Assembly: GCA_047623825.1 (NCBI GenBank) | Contig: JBLHOS010000020.1 | Location: 1-36,406 of the forward strand | Direction: 5' to 3' | Source of the DNA: JBLHOS01 sp047623825 | Lineage (GTDB): Bacteria; Pseudomonadota; Alphaproteobacteria; Rhodobacterales; Rhodobacteraceae | DNA: 36,406 nt | In this document: positions 23,899-31,868 of the stretch, piece after piece | Numbering within the stretch: position 1 is the stretch's first letter | How the letters are laid out: each line of letters opens with the position of its first letter | Position numbers and translations under genes: made by a program | Notes under the pieces: generated by a model | Seen by the model: the letters and a program-made list of their open reading frames with translations, nothing else | Told to the model about the DNA's origin: nothing | Databases searched by the model: none

Positions 23899-24312
23899 CT
23901 ATTTGGGGACCAGCCCCTCCAATTCGGGCAGCAGTACGACGCTTTCCTGCTCATGCGGGTCGGTGCGCGCAATGACGGCGTTAACTGGGACAGTTCCAAT
24001 ATTGATCGGCAGATGCGGAACGTCGGCGGGAATATATACCAAATCACCGGTGACTGTTTTCATCAGATGTTCCAATTCCTCACCCCAATACATGATCGCC
24101 TCACCGGACAGAATGTAGATCGCGGTTTCATGGGTCGCATGTTTGTGGGCTTTGGCGCGCCCGCCCGGGGGAATGGTCAAAAGGTGCATGCAGATCGCGG
24201 CAGATCCAGTGGTCTCTTTAGAGATGCCTTCAAAGTAATCAAAGCCTTGTTTGCCCGAATAGGTTTCACCTGGACGCAGTTTTCGGCATACGGGGGTCGT
24301 CGAATTTGTCAT
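23899..24312 (-). CDS. Single-domain cupin protein
   Basis: Cupin of 137 aa. Motif 1 reads IPPGGRAKAHKHATHETAIYILSGEA, with three His and a Glu as possible metal ligands; motif 2 reads GDLVYIPADVPHLPINIG. It sits on the opposite strand between hydA and the ABC transporter, with 50 bases to the divergent transporter start. Role unknown: it may be a sugar- or acid-binding isomerase or a metal-binding regulator. Its place in the pathway is only suggested by location. Confidence 0.85.
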   Translation of the reverse strand: MTNSTTPVCRKLRPGETYSGKQGFDYFEGISKETTGSAAICMHLLTIPPGGRAKAHKHATHETAIYILSGEAIMYWGEELEHLMKTVTGDLVYIPADVPHLPINIGTVPVNAVIARTDPHEQESVVLLPELEGLVPK

Positions 24313-24362
24313 AGAAGTCCCTTTCTGAGGGGGCCTGTTTAGGTAGTGGAAATTAGTAATAA

Positions 24363-25166
24363 ATGAATGATGACAGAAACAAAGCGGCTGTCGAGAAGGT
24401 TATTGAAGCCGAGGGTCTGGATCTGACATTTCAGACAGCAGACGGCCCTATAAAGGCGTTGAAGAACGTTAATTTGACAGTAACAAAGGGTGAGTTCGTC
24501 AGCTTTATCGGCCCGTCTGGTTGTGGCAAGACAACGTTTTTGCGCGCCATCGCCGCCCTTGAACACCCCACTGGCGGCTCGTTGCTGGTGAACGGTCTCA
24601 ACCCGGAAGAAGCCCGCCTGAAACGCGCGTATGGCTATGTGTTTCAGGCCGCTGGACTGTATCCATGGCGGACCATCGAAAAGAACATCAGGCTGCCGTT
24701 AGAGATCATTGGTTTTAGCGCTGCTGAAAAGGCAGAGCGTGTTCAAAAGGTTCTTGAGCTGGTGGATCTGAAGGGCTTTGGCAATAGCTATCCGTGGCAA
24801 TTGTCGGGCGGTATGCAGCAACGCGCCAGCATTGCGCGGGCTTTGGCGTTTGACGCAGATTTATTGCTGATGGATGAGCCGTTTGGCGCACTGGATGAGA
24901 TCGTGCGCGATCACCTGAATGAACAATTGCTAGCCCTATGGGCGCGCACCGAAAAAACCATCGCCTTTGTCACCCATTCGATCCCAGAAGCGGTCTATCT
25001 GAGCACCAAGATCGTTGTAATGTCGCCCCGTCCAGGCCGGATTACCGACGTTATCCAAAGCGATCTACCCAAGGAGCGCCCACTAGAGATCCGCGATAGT
25101 CCAGAGTTTTTGGCAATTGCGCACCGGGTTCGTGAAGGGTTGAGGGCAGGGCATGCCTATGAGTGA
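24363..25166 (+). CDS. ABC transporter ATP-binding protein (Tau/Ssu/Thi type)
   Basis: Nucleotide-binding subunit of an importer (267 aa). Walker A GPSGCGKT (50-57), Q-loop Q95, signature LSGGMQQ (147-153), Walker B LLLMDEP (167-173), and the switch His in VTHS. Overlaps the first permease start by 14 bases. Neighbours give two permeases and a ThiY/NMT1-like binding protein. The location favours uptake of a pyrimidine or breakdown intermediate. No RutR-type box precedes it, and the ribosome site is weak. Confidence 0.93.
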   Translation: MNDDRNKAAVEKVIEAEGLDLTFQTADGPIKALKNVNLTVTKGEFVSFIGPSGCGKTTFLRAIAALEHPTGGSLLVNGLNPEEARLKRAYGYVFQAAGLYPWRTIEKNIRLPLEIIGFSAAEKAERVQKVLELVDLKGFGNSYPWQLSGGMQQRASIARALAFDADLLLMDEPFGALDEIVRDHLNEQLLALWARTEKTIAFVTHSIPEAVYLSTKIVVMSPRPGRITDVIQSDLPKERPLEIRDSPEFLAIAHRVREGLRAGHAYE

Positions 25167-26118
25167 TCTTGGTCTGCCCCTGCCCAACATTCGGGCCAAT
25201 AGCGCCGCGCGCAGGTTTGCGGCCTTTAACACCCGCGCGGTGCCAATTTTGACAGTTCTTATGGTCATTGTTGGCCTTTGGTATGCCGGAACTGTTCGAA
25301 TGAATATGCCCTGGACGCTGGATCAGGCGGCCCGGTCTGATATTGAGCTGACCCAGCTTGAGGCGGTTGCCGACACACTAAACCAAGTTCGTCCGGTGCT
25401 GCCAAGCCCGCATCAGGTGGTGGCAGAACTCTATAACACGACACTCGGTGAGCCGCTGACCCGTGAGCGACGTGGAGAGTTACGCGGCAATCCCCGTTCG
25501 TTGTTCTTTCACGCCTACCAGACGCTGGCCCCGACGCTGTTAGGCTTTCTCTTTGGGGGGGTGGCTGGCGTCGCCCTTGCGGTTGGTATTGTGCACAACC
25601 GAACTATGGATATGAGCGTGATGCCTTGGGCGATTGCGTCTCAAACTATTCCAATCCTTGCCATTGCGCCGATGATCATCGTCATGCTCAACGCAGTTGG
25701 TGTGCAGGGGGTGCTGCCGAAATCACTCATCTCGGCCTATCTGAGCTTTTTTCCTGTCGTTGTGGGCATGGTAAAAGGTCTGCGTAGTCCCAAGTTGATG
25801 GATCTTGATCTGCTAAAGACCTATGCTGCAAGTGATCTGGAAACCCTTTTGAAATTGCGGTTTCCGGCCTCGCTTCCCTACCTCTTTACCTCGTTGAAGA
25901 TCGCGATTGCGGCGGCTTTGGTCGGGGCGATTGTTGCTGAGCTGCCGACTGGCGCTCGGTTCGGCCTTGGTGCGCGATTATTGACTGGCAGCTATTACGG
26001 TCAAACCATCCAGATCTGGTCCGCGCTGTTCATGGCCGCAATCGCAGCAGCGGCCCTTGTCGGGGCAGTCGGCTTGGTCGAACGGATCACCCTGCGGCGT
26101 ATGGGGATGGCACAATGA
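25153..26118 (+). CDS. ABC transporter permease 1
   Basis: Inner-membrane permease (321 aa) of the BPD transport family. One helix at about residues 32-50 is followed by a long periplasmic stretch (about 50-115), then five or so helices and the cytoplasmic EAA-type loop YAASDLETLLKLRFPASLPYLF, which contacts the ATPase. ATG 25153 has GAGGG six bases upstream; ATG 25159 is possible. Shares four bases with the next permease gene (ATGA). Confidence 0.9.
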   Translation: MPMSDLGLPLPNIRANSAARRFAAFNTRAVPILTVLMVIVGLWYAGTVRMNMPWTLDQAARSDIELTQLEAVADTLNQVRPVLPSPHQVVAELYNTTLGEPLTRERRGELRGNPRSLFFHAYQTLAPTLLGFLFGGVAGVALAVGIVHNRTMDMSVMPWAIASQTIPILAIAPMIIVMLNAVGVQGVLPKSLISAYLSFFPVVVGMVKGLRSPKLMDLDLLKTYAASDLETLLKLRFPASLPYLFTSLKIAIAAALVGAIVAELPTGARFGLGARLLTGSYYGQTIQIWSALFMAAIAAAALVGAVGLVERITLRRMGMAQ

Positions 26119-27044
26119 TGGGAGCCGACGTCGTCGGACGTCACAGCGCAAGCCCGGTATGGCCAGTTGTTGCGGGCATACTCATGGCAATTTCGCTGTT
26201 GATTGATCGTAGCCTGACGCTTTTATTATTGGCTTGGTTCAGCGCTTGGGCTCTGAATGTCTGGGTTGCGAACAATGCCCGGGGCAGTGGCGTTTATATT
26301 GTGGTCCCAGTCTTTTTTGGCCTGACGCTTCTGATCCTTTGGGAGATGGCAGTTTGGTTGTTTGACGTCTCACCCGTGATCTTGCCGCCGCCATCGGCGA
26401 TTGCAACGCGATTTGCAACATCGACCGATGTATTATGGCAAGACCTTGTGCAAACCATCTTTAAGGGTGCCCTCAGCGGATATGCCATCGGCTGCATCGC
26501 GGCCATTGGCACAGCGTTGGCGATTGATCGTTCAAGCTTTTTGCAACGTGGTTTGCTGCCGGTTGGGAATTTTGTGGCGGCCTTGCCAATTGTCGGTACC
26601 GCACCGATTTTCGTGATGTGGTATGGTTTTGGCTGGCAATCCAAGGCGGCCGTTGTCGTCGTGATGGTGTTCTTTCCGATGCTGGTGAATACAGTTCAGG
26701 GGCTTAAGGCATCAGAGACGATGCAGCGGGATCTGATGCGCACTTACGCCGCCGGCTATTGGCAAACCTTGCTGAAACTGCGGCTACCCGCAGCCCTGCC
26801 GTTCATCTTCAATGGATTGAAAATTTCAACAACTTTGGCGTTAATTGGCGCAATCGTTGCCGAGTTTTTTGGCTCACCCACTGTGGGAATGGGCTTTCGC
26901 ATAAAAATCGAAGTCGGGCGCTTGGCTATGGATATGGTTTGGTCAGAGATTACAGTCGCGGCGTTGGCAGGGTCAGCGTTTTACGGCGCTGTGACATACT
27001 TAGAACGGCGGACCACCTTTTGGCACCCATCACAACGAAACTAG
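26115..27044 (+). CDS. ABC transporter permease 2
   Basis: Second permease (309 aa), paralogous to the first and probably its heterodimer partner. The EAA-type loop is YAAGYWQTLLKLRLPAALPFIFNGLK. Two N-terminal helices precede the core (about residues 15-60), with further helices around 65-85 and 105-285. Two consecutive ATGs (26115, 26118) are both usable starts. Ends 23 bases before the binding-protein gene. Confidence 0.9.
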   Translation: MMGADVVGRHSASPVWPVVAGILMAISLLIDRSLTLLLLAWFSAWALNVWVANNARGSGVYIVVPVFFGLTLLILWEMAVWLFDVSPVILPPPSAIATRFATSTDVLWQDLVQTIFKGALSGYAIGCIAAIGTALAIDRSSFLQRGLLPVGNFVAALPIVGTAPIFVMWYGFGWQSKAAVVVVMVFFPMLVNTVQGLKASETMQRDLMRTYAAGYWQTLLKLRLPAALPFIFNGLKISTTLALIGAIVAEFFGSPTVGMGFRIKIEVGRLAMDMVWSEITVAALAGSAFYGAVTYLERRTTFWHPSQRN

Positions 27045-27067
27045 AGACGATTCAACTTGGAGTGAAC

Positions 27068-28051
27068 ATGATGAGAAAACTTATGACACCCGCGCTGGTA
27101 CTTGGGCTGGCGACTGGGGCGGCTCAGGCCGATGAAGTCACGTTGCAGTTGCAATGGGTCACGCAAGCCCAGTTTGCAGGCTACTATGTGGCCCTTGATA
27201 ACGGGTATTATGAGGCCGAAGGCCTTGATGTGACGATCCAGCCCGGCGGGCCGGATATAGCACCACCTCAGGTCTTGGCCGGAGGCGGTGCTGACGTGAT
27301 GCTGAACTGGATGCCGTCAGCACTGGCTGCGCGCGAGCGGGGCCTGCCGGTTGTCAATATCGCGCAACCTTTTGCAAGCTCTGGCCTGATGCTAACGTGC
27401 TGGGCTGATACCGGCATTGCCGAACCTGCGGATTTGGCGGGCCGGACCATCGGTGTCTGGTTCTTTGGCAACGAATATCCGTTCCTAAGCTGGATGTCTC
27501 AGCTGGGGATCCCAACGGACGGGTCCGAGGGTGGCGTGACCGTGCTGCAGCAGGGTTTCAACGTTGACCCGCTATTGCAGCGTCAGGCGGACTGCATCTC
27601 AACGATGACCTACAATGAATATTGGCAGGTAATTGATGCGGGTGTTTCACCTGATGACCTCGTGACCTTCAAATATGAGGACCAAGGTGTCGCGACACTT
27701 GAGGACGGCATGTATGTGCTGGAAGAGAACCTAGACGATCCAGAGTTTGTCGATCGGATGGTTCGGTTTGTTCGCGCCTCGATGCTGGGCTGGAAATGGG
27801 CCGAAGAAAACCCGGATGCAGCCGCCATGATCGTTTTGGATAATGATGAAACTGGCGCTCAGACAGAACTTGCCCAAACACGGATGATGGGTGAAATTGC
27901 ACTTTTGACCGCGGGTTCAAACGGTGCGCTGGATGTGGCCGCTTATGAGCGCACAGTTGCGACGCTTTTGGCAGGTGGCTCAGATCCGGTGATTTCAGCC
28001 GCGCCAGAAGGTGCCTGGACCCACATGATCACAGATCAGGCGCTGAACTAA
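27068..28051 (+). CDS. ABC transporter substrate-binding protein (NMT1/ThiY-like)
   Basis: Periplasmic binding protein of 327 aa. Start ATG 27068 has GGAG five bases upstream; the frame continues further up but only as a shadow of the permease. Signal peptide MMRKLMTPALVLGLATGAAQA, cleavage before DEV. The mature protein opens with VTLQLQWVTQAQFAGYYVALDNGYY, the NMT1/THI5-like pattern of proteins that bind pyrimidine precursors of thiamin and related rings, which fits a pyrimidine importer. Ligand is inference. Confidence 0.92.
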   Translation: MMRKLMTPALVLGLATGAAQADEVTLQLQWVTQAQFAGYYVALDNGYYEAEGLDVTIQPGGPDIAPPQVLAGGGADVMLNWMPSALAARERGLPVVNIAQPFASSGLMLTCWADTGIAEPADLAGRTIGVWFFGNEYPFLSWMSQLGIPTDGSEGGVTVLQQGFNVDPLLQRQADCISTMTYNEYWQVIDAGVSPDDLVTFKYEDQGVATLEDGMYVLEENLDDPEFVDRMVRFVRASMLGWKWAEENPDAAAMIVLDNDETGAQTELAQTRMMGEIALLTAGSNGALDVAAYERTVATLLAGGSDPVISAAPEGAWTHMITDQALN

Positions 28052-28076
28052 GCCGGGCAAGACAAGAGATAAAAAT

Positions 28077-28164
28077 GCCTCCGGCGGGGATATTTAGGAA
28101 ATAAGGAAGCGATAATCTTAAGAAAATTATCATTTTTCTTGGCCCAAGTACGCCCGCCAGAGGC
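28077..28164. repeat. Two inverted copies of a GCCTCYGGCGGG intergenic element
   Basis: GCCTCCGGCGGG (28077-28088) faces CCCGCCAGAGGC (28153-28164), 11 of 12 positions pairing. Each copy lies just past the 3' end of its own gene (transporter on +, acs on -) and points away from it. Between them is GATAAT (28111-28116) with ATTATC (28126-28131) followed by a T-rich run, a weak + strand terminator. I recall similar GCCTCCGGCGGG-NTATTT sequences scattered after genes in Rhodobacterales; this is from memory. Confidence 0.6.
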
Positions 28165-28181
28165 AATCAAATAAAAGAAAT

Positions 28182-28205
28182 GAGCCGCCCTTCTCAGGGC
28201 GGCTC
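28182..28205 (-). terminator. Intrinsic terminator of acs
   Basis: Perfect 10-bp stem GAGCCGCCCT / AGGGCGGCTC with a four-base loop, followed on the minus strand by a T-rich run (ATTTCTTTTATTT). It starts 28 bases past the acs stop codon. Confidence 0.85.
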
Positions 28206-28232
28206 TCCATTCTCAACGACAGGCAGTTAGGA

Positions 28233-30191
28233 TTACTGCTTGGTCATCCGGTTCTCGATCAAGTCCTCGACGACAGCTGGATCTGCCAAAGTTGATATAT
28301 CGCCCAACGCGCCGAAATCGTCCTCGGCGATCTTACGTAAGATCCGCCGCATGATCTTACCAGACCGCGTCTTTGGCAGGCCTGGAGCCCATTGGATCAG
28401 ATCTGGTTTGGCAATAGGACCAATTTCCGTGCGAACCCAAACCCCCAAATCTTTGCGCAGCTCTTCTGAAGGCTCAATCCCGTTCATCAGGGTGACATAG
28501 GCATAGATGCCCTGACCCTTGATCGCATGAGGGTAGCCGACAACGGCAGCCTCGGCCACTTTGGGGTGTGCGACCAACGCACTTTCGACCTCGGCGGTGC
28601 CCATTCTGTGACCCGACACGTTGATCACGTCGTCGACCCGGCCCGTGATCCAATAATAGCCGTCCGCATCGCGCCGGCAGCCGTCGCCAGAAAAGTAATA
28701 GCCTTTGTAGTCAGAGAAATAGGTTTTCTCAAACCGGTCATGGTCGCCGTAGACCGTACGCATCTGACCGGGCCAGCTGTCTTTCAGGCACAGCACGCCT
28801 TCAACCGCGGTCTCTAGCAGCTCTTCGCCCGTTGTCGGGTCAAGGATCACAGGTTGAACGCCAAAGAACGGGGTCGTGGCAGAGCCGGGTTTTAGCGGTG
28901 TCGCACCGGGCAGGGGCGTCAACAAGTGGCCGCCGGTTTCGGTCTGCCACCAAGTATCAACGATGGGCCGTGTGCCCTTGCCAACGACCTCATTGTACCA
29001 CTTCCACGCCTCGGGATTGATAGGTTCACCGACGGTCCCCAAAAGCTTTAGGTCAGAGAGGTCATATTTTTCAACCGGTGCAGCCCCATGGGCCATCAGC
29101 GCACGGATCGCAGTTGGAGCCGTGTAGAATTGGTTGACCTTATGCTTTTCGCACACTGCCCAGAAACGTCCTGCGTCGGGGTAGGTCGGAACGCCCTCAA
29201 ACATCAACGTCGTCGCACCATTGGCCAGGGGGCCATAGACGATATAGCTGTGGCCAGTGACCCAACCTACGTCTGCGGTACACCAAAAAACGTCGCCATC
29301 GTGGTAGTCGAATGTATATTGGTGGGTCATTGCGGCATAAACCAGATAGCCGCCGGATGTGTGCACAACGCCTTTTGGTTGGCCGGTTGAGCCTGAGGTG
29401 TAGAGGACGAACAACGGATCCTCGGCGCCCATTTCAGCGGGTGTGCAATAGTCCGACGCGCCAGCTGCCAGCATGTTGTAATCGTAGTCGCGCCCGTTGG
29501 TCCAAGTGGTCTGACCGCCCGTGCGTTTGACGACCAGGCATTTGACCGTATCCTTGCAATGCAACAGCGCCGCATCGGCGTTGGATTTCAATGCAGTCTT
29601 GCGGCCGCCGCGCGGGGCCTCATCTGCGGTAATCACCACCTTGGCGTCACAACCGTTGATCCTGGATCCTAACGCATCCGGTGAGAAACCTGCGAAAACG
29701 ATGGAATGCACTGCGCCGATCCGGGCACAGGCCAACATCGCATACGTGGCCTCAGGCACCATTGGCATATAAAGTACGACGCGGTCACCCTTGCGGACGC
29801 CCATGTCCTTTAGAACATTGGCCATTTTGCAGGTATTTACAGATAGATCGCGATAGCTGATATGCAGCGCGTCCTCGCTTGGATCATCCGGCTCCCAGAT
29901 GATTGCGGTTTGATCCGCGCGGGTGGCGAGATGCCGGTCGATGCAGTTGGCCGACACATTCAGAGTGCCATCGGCAAACCAGTTGATTGATACTTTTCCA
30001 AGGTCAAAGTTCGTGTCTTTGACTTGGGTGAACGGTTTGATCCAATCGATGCGTTTGCCGTGTTCGGCCCAAAACGCCTCTGGGTCTTCGATTGAGGCTG
30101 CATACATCTTTGCGTAGGTCGCAGCATCGGCATGGGCCGTTTTGACGAAATCGCTGGATGGTGGATAGATCTTGTCATCGCTATCAAGCAT
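28233..30191 (-). CDS. acs: Acetyl-CoA synthetase
   Basis: Activates acetate to acetyl-CoA through acetyl-AMP. Start ATG 30191 (MLDSDDKIYPPSSDFV, 652 aa) has GGGAGGA six bases upstream; the frame is open to 30239 without a better start. Motifs: ATP loop YTSGSTGQPKGV, DTWWQTETGG, YFSGDGCRRDADGYYWITGRVDDVINVSGHR, and PKTRSGKIMRRILRK with the lysine acetylated in other bacteria. Divergent from a ScfR/RamB-like regulator; 250-bp leader region contains two stem-loops. Terminator lies immediately downstream. Confidence 0.98.
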   Translation of the reverse strand: MLDSDDKIYPPSSDFVKTAHADAATYAKMYAASIEDPEAFWAEHGKRIDWIKPFTQVKDTNFDLGKVSINWFADGTLNVSANCIDRHLATRADQTAIIWEPDDPSEDALHISYRDLSVNTCKMANVLKDMGVRKGDRVVLYMPMVPEATYAMLACARIGAVHSIVFAGFSPDALGSRINGCDAKVVITADEAPRGGRKTALKSNADAALLHCKDTVKCLVVKRTGGQTTWTNGRDYDYNMLAAGASDYCTPAEMGAEDPLFVLYTSGSTGQPKGVVHTSGGYLVYAAMTHQYTFDYHDGDVFWCTADVGWVTGHSYIVYGPLANGATTLMFEGVPTYPDAGRFWAVCEKHKVNQFYTAPTAIRALMAHGAAPVEKYDLSDLKLLGTVGEPINPEAWKWYNEVVGKGTRPIVDTWWQTETGGHLLTPLPGATPLKPGSATTPFFGVQPVILDPTTGEELLETAVEGVLCLKDSWPGQMRTVYGDHDRFEKTYFSDYKGYYFSGDGCRRDADGYYWITGRVDDVINVSGHRMGTAEVESALVAHPKVAEAAVVGYPHAIKGQGIYAYVTLMNGIEPSEELRKDLGVWVRTEIGPIAKPDLIQWAPGLPKTRSGKIMRRILRKIAEDDFGALGDISTLADPAVVEDLIENRMTKQ

Positions 30192-30217
30192 TACGAATCC
30201 TCCCTTGGCGGTCATAA

Positions 30218-30259
30218 ACAGTTGAGCGCTGCAAGCCATACTCCTCTATGGCTAACTGT
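30218..30259 (-). promoter_or_regulatory. Stem-loop A in acs leader
   Basis: AGCCATA (30234-30240), a six-base loop, TATGGCT (30247-30253), stacked on ACAGTT (30218-30223) and AACTGT (30254-30259): 13 pairs with a one-sided 10-base bulge (GAGCGCTGCA on the + strand). It lies about 15 bases upstream of the acs ribosome site in the acs transcript, or could be a protein site. Confidence 0.45.
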
Positions 30260-30272
30260 GCCTTTAGGTGGA

Positions 30273-30300
30273 TTGTCAGGCATTGGGTCGGGCCTGACAA
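30273..30300 (-). promoter_or_regulatory. Stem-loop B in acs leader
   Basis: Perfect 9-bp inverted repeat TTGTCAGGC (30273-30281) and GCCTGACAA (30292-30300) around a ten-base centre. No T-tract on either side, so not a plain terminator. Confidence 0.45.
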
Positions 30301-30339
30301 GGCTCGATATCGCGTCTTGCCCGAATGTCGCATGACATC

Positions 30340-30355
30340 TTGACCAAATTTTCAA
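30340..30355. promoter_or_regulatory. RutR-box-like sequence between acs and the ScfR-type gene
   Basis: TTGACCAAATTTTCAA matches TTGACCAnnTGGTCAA at 12 of 14 positions; the left half is perfect. Outside the pyrimidine locus, so less certain than the other two. Confidence 0.35.
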
Positions 30356-30370
30356 TCTGAAAGTCAATCG

Positions 30371-30419
30371 GATCGCAAATTGTTGCTTTGATGCGTTTTT
30401 CCTGTAAAGATTTGCAAAA
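30371..30419. promoter_or_regulatory. TTTGCAAA-type sites, candidate ScfR/RamB operator
   Basis: AAAGATTTGCAAAA (30406-30419) resembles the RamB-type TTTGCAAA box known from corynebacteria. It ends 22 bases before the regulator start. A related inverted half, CGCAAATTG (30374-30382), lies about 30 bases upstream. Suggests autoregulation and possibly acs control. Confidence 0.4.
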
Positions 30420-30441
30420 CCTTGGATGAGGAAGCTGTCAA

Positions 30442-31788
30442 ATGGTGATGCGTCCAGTCGCTTTGCGCCCCCCCGCCCTGACGGGCAGCCGGATCCGGGA
30501 TCGTCGGACTGCCCTTGGGTTGCGGCAGGGACATCTGGCCCAATCGGTCGGAATTTCCGCCAGTTACCTGAACCTGATCGAGCATAACAAACGCCGCATC
30601 GGTGGCAAACTGTTGAACGATCTGGCGCGTGCGCTGGACGTTGAACCGGCCAGCCTGTCGGAAGGTGCGGATGCGACACTGTTTGATGCGCTGCAATCGG
30701 CGGCCGCTGAAAACGCCCAAGTGTTTGAAACCAGTGCAGAGACTGACCGGATTGATGAGTTGGCCGGGCGGTTTCCAGGCTGGGCGGGTCTGGTCGCTAC
30801 CCAACATAAACGGATTGTCTCGTTGCAAGGGCTGGTCGACGGATTATACGACCGTCTGACCCATGATCCGGTCCTGTCGGAGGCAATGCATGAAGTATTG
30901 TCCACGGTGGCCGCGATCCGGTCTACCGCCGACATTCTGGCCCGGGAGCCTGATCTGGATCCGGCGTGGCGCGGGAGGTTCCACCGCAATTTGCACCAAG
31001 AAGCTGAGCGTTTGTCCGCTCGCGCAACTGGGATGCTGGCATATTTTGAGGATCAGGGCGCCAATCAAGGTGCATTCTCAACGCCGCAAGAAACCGTTGA
31101 GGCATTCTTTGATGCGGTTGGACATCACCTTTCGGAGCTTGAGGTTGGGGGCCCTGAGGCCGTGCAATCGGTCTTGGACGGTGCGGCAGGGATGGAAGAT
31201 CCGGCAACCCGTGCGCTGGCCGAAGATGTGATGGCGCGTTATGCGCAGGATGCCAAACGCCTGCCGCTAGAGACGTTCTTGCCTGCGGCGCAAGCCGCTG
31301 ATTTCGACCCAGAGCCGTTGCTTGCGTTGGCGGGTGGCGATGTCGCCTTGGTCTTGCGCCGATTGGCGTGTTTGCCGGGCATCGGTGAGGGCATTGTTGA
31401 AGGTGCGCCGGGTTTTGGGTTGGCGATTTGTGATGCGTCGGGTGCGTTGTTGTTTCGCCGGCGTCTGACGACATTTTCGATTCCGCGCTTTGGGGCAGGT
31501 TGCGCGCTCTGGCCGCTATACCAGGCATTGGGTCGCCCTATGGTTCCCGATCGCTCAGTGCTAGAATTACCTAATGGAACGCGGTTTTGGGCGTGGGCGA
31601 TTGCCCAGCCGGTTGCGCAACCGCAATTTGGGCAGGCCCCTGTCATGCAGGCGACGATGTTGTTGCGTCCGATCCCCAACACGCAGAATATCGCGCTTCG
31701 ACAGGCGCAGAATGTTGGCCCCGGATGTCAGGTTTGCCCACGTGATCAATGCCCGGCGCGGCGCATGGCCAGCCTGGTATCGGCATGA
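30442..31788 (+). CDS. ScfR/RamB-type short-chain fatty acyl transcriptional regulator
   Basis: DNA-binding regulator of acetate/propionate metabolism type (448 aa). Xre-like helix-turn-helix at about residues 16-70 (IRDRRTALGLRQGHLAQSVGI, SYLNLIEHNKR). The C-terminal half matches the short-chain fatty acyl-CoA regulator domain (DUF2083), ending with CQVCPRDQCPAR (C429, C432, C437), a cysteine cluster that may bind metal. No HExxH is seen where longer relatives have an IrrE-like domain. GAGGAAG precedes the ATG. Divergent from acs, so acs control is probable; 80 bases before the two-component genes. Confidence 0.85.
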   Translation: MVMRPVALRPPALTGSRIRDRRTALGLRQGHLAQSVGISASYLNLIEHNKRRIGGKLLNDLARALDVEPASLSEGADATLFDALQSAAAENAQVFETSAETDRIDELAGRFPGWAGLVATQHKRIVSLQGLVDGLYDRLTHDPVLSEAMHEVLSTVAAIRSTADILAREPDLDPAWRGRFHRNLHQEAERLSARATGMLAYFEDQGANQGAFSTPQETVEAFFDAVGHHLSELEVGGPEAVQSVLDGAAGMEDPATRALAEDVMARYAQDAKRLPLETFLPAAQAADFDPEPLLALAGGDVALVLRRLACLPGIGEGIVEGAPGFGLAICDASGALLFRRRLTTFSIPRFGAGCALWPLYQALGRPMVPDRSVLELPNGTRFWAWAIAQPVAQPQFGQAPVMQATMLLRPIPNTQNIALRQAQNVGPGCQVCPRDQCPARRMASLVSA

Positions 31789-31868
31789 ACTTTGAACAAC
31801 AATTTGACATTGCACAAATATCGGGCATCGTGTGTCCATGAGATCGGACAGCTTGGGAGGGCGCGGTT

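Noticed and set aside
24313..24362. RutR box before the ABC transporter
   Set aside because: No sequence in this 50-bp gap comes close to TTGACCAnnTGGTCAA.
26759..27067. Upstream extension of the binding-protein frame
   Set aside because: It runs through the permease gene in another frame; the signal peptide and ribosome site fix the start at 27068.
30923..31528. 201-codon minus-strand frame inside the ScfR-type gene
   Set aside because: Antisense artefact of high-GC coding DNA, rich in Pro, Arg and His, no known motifs.
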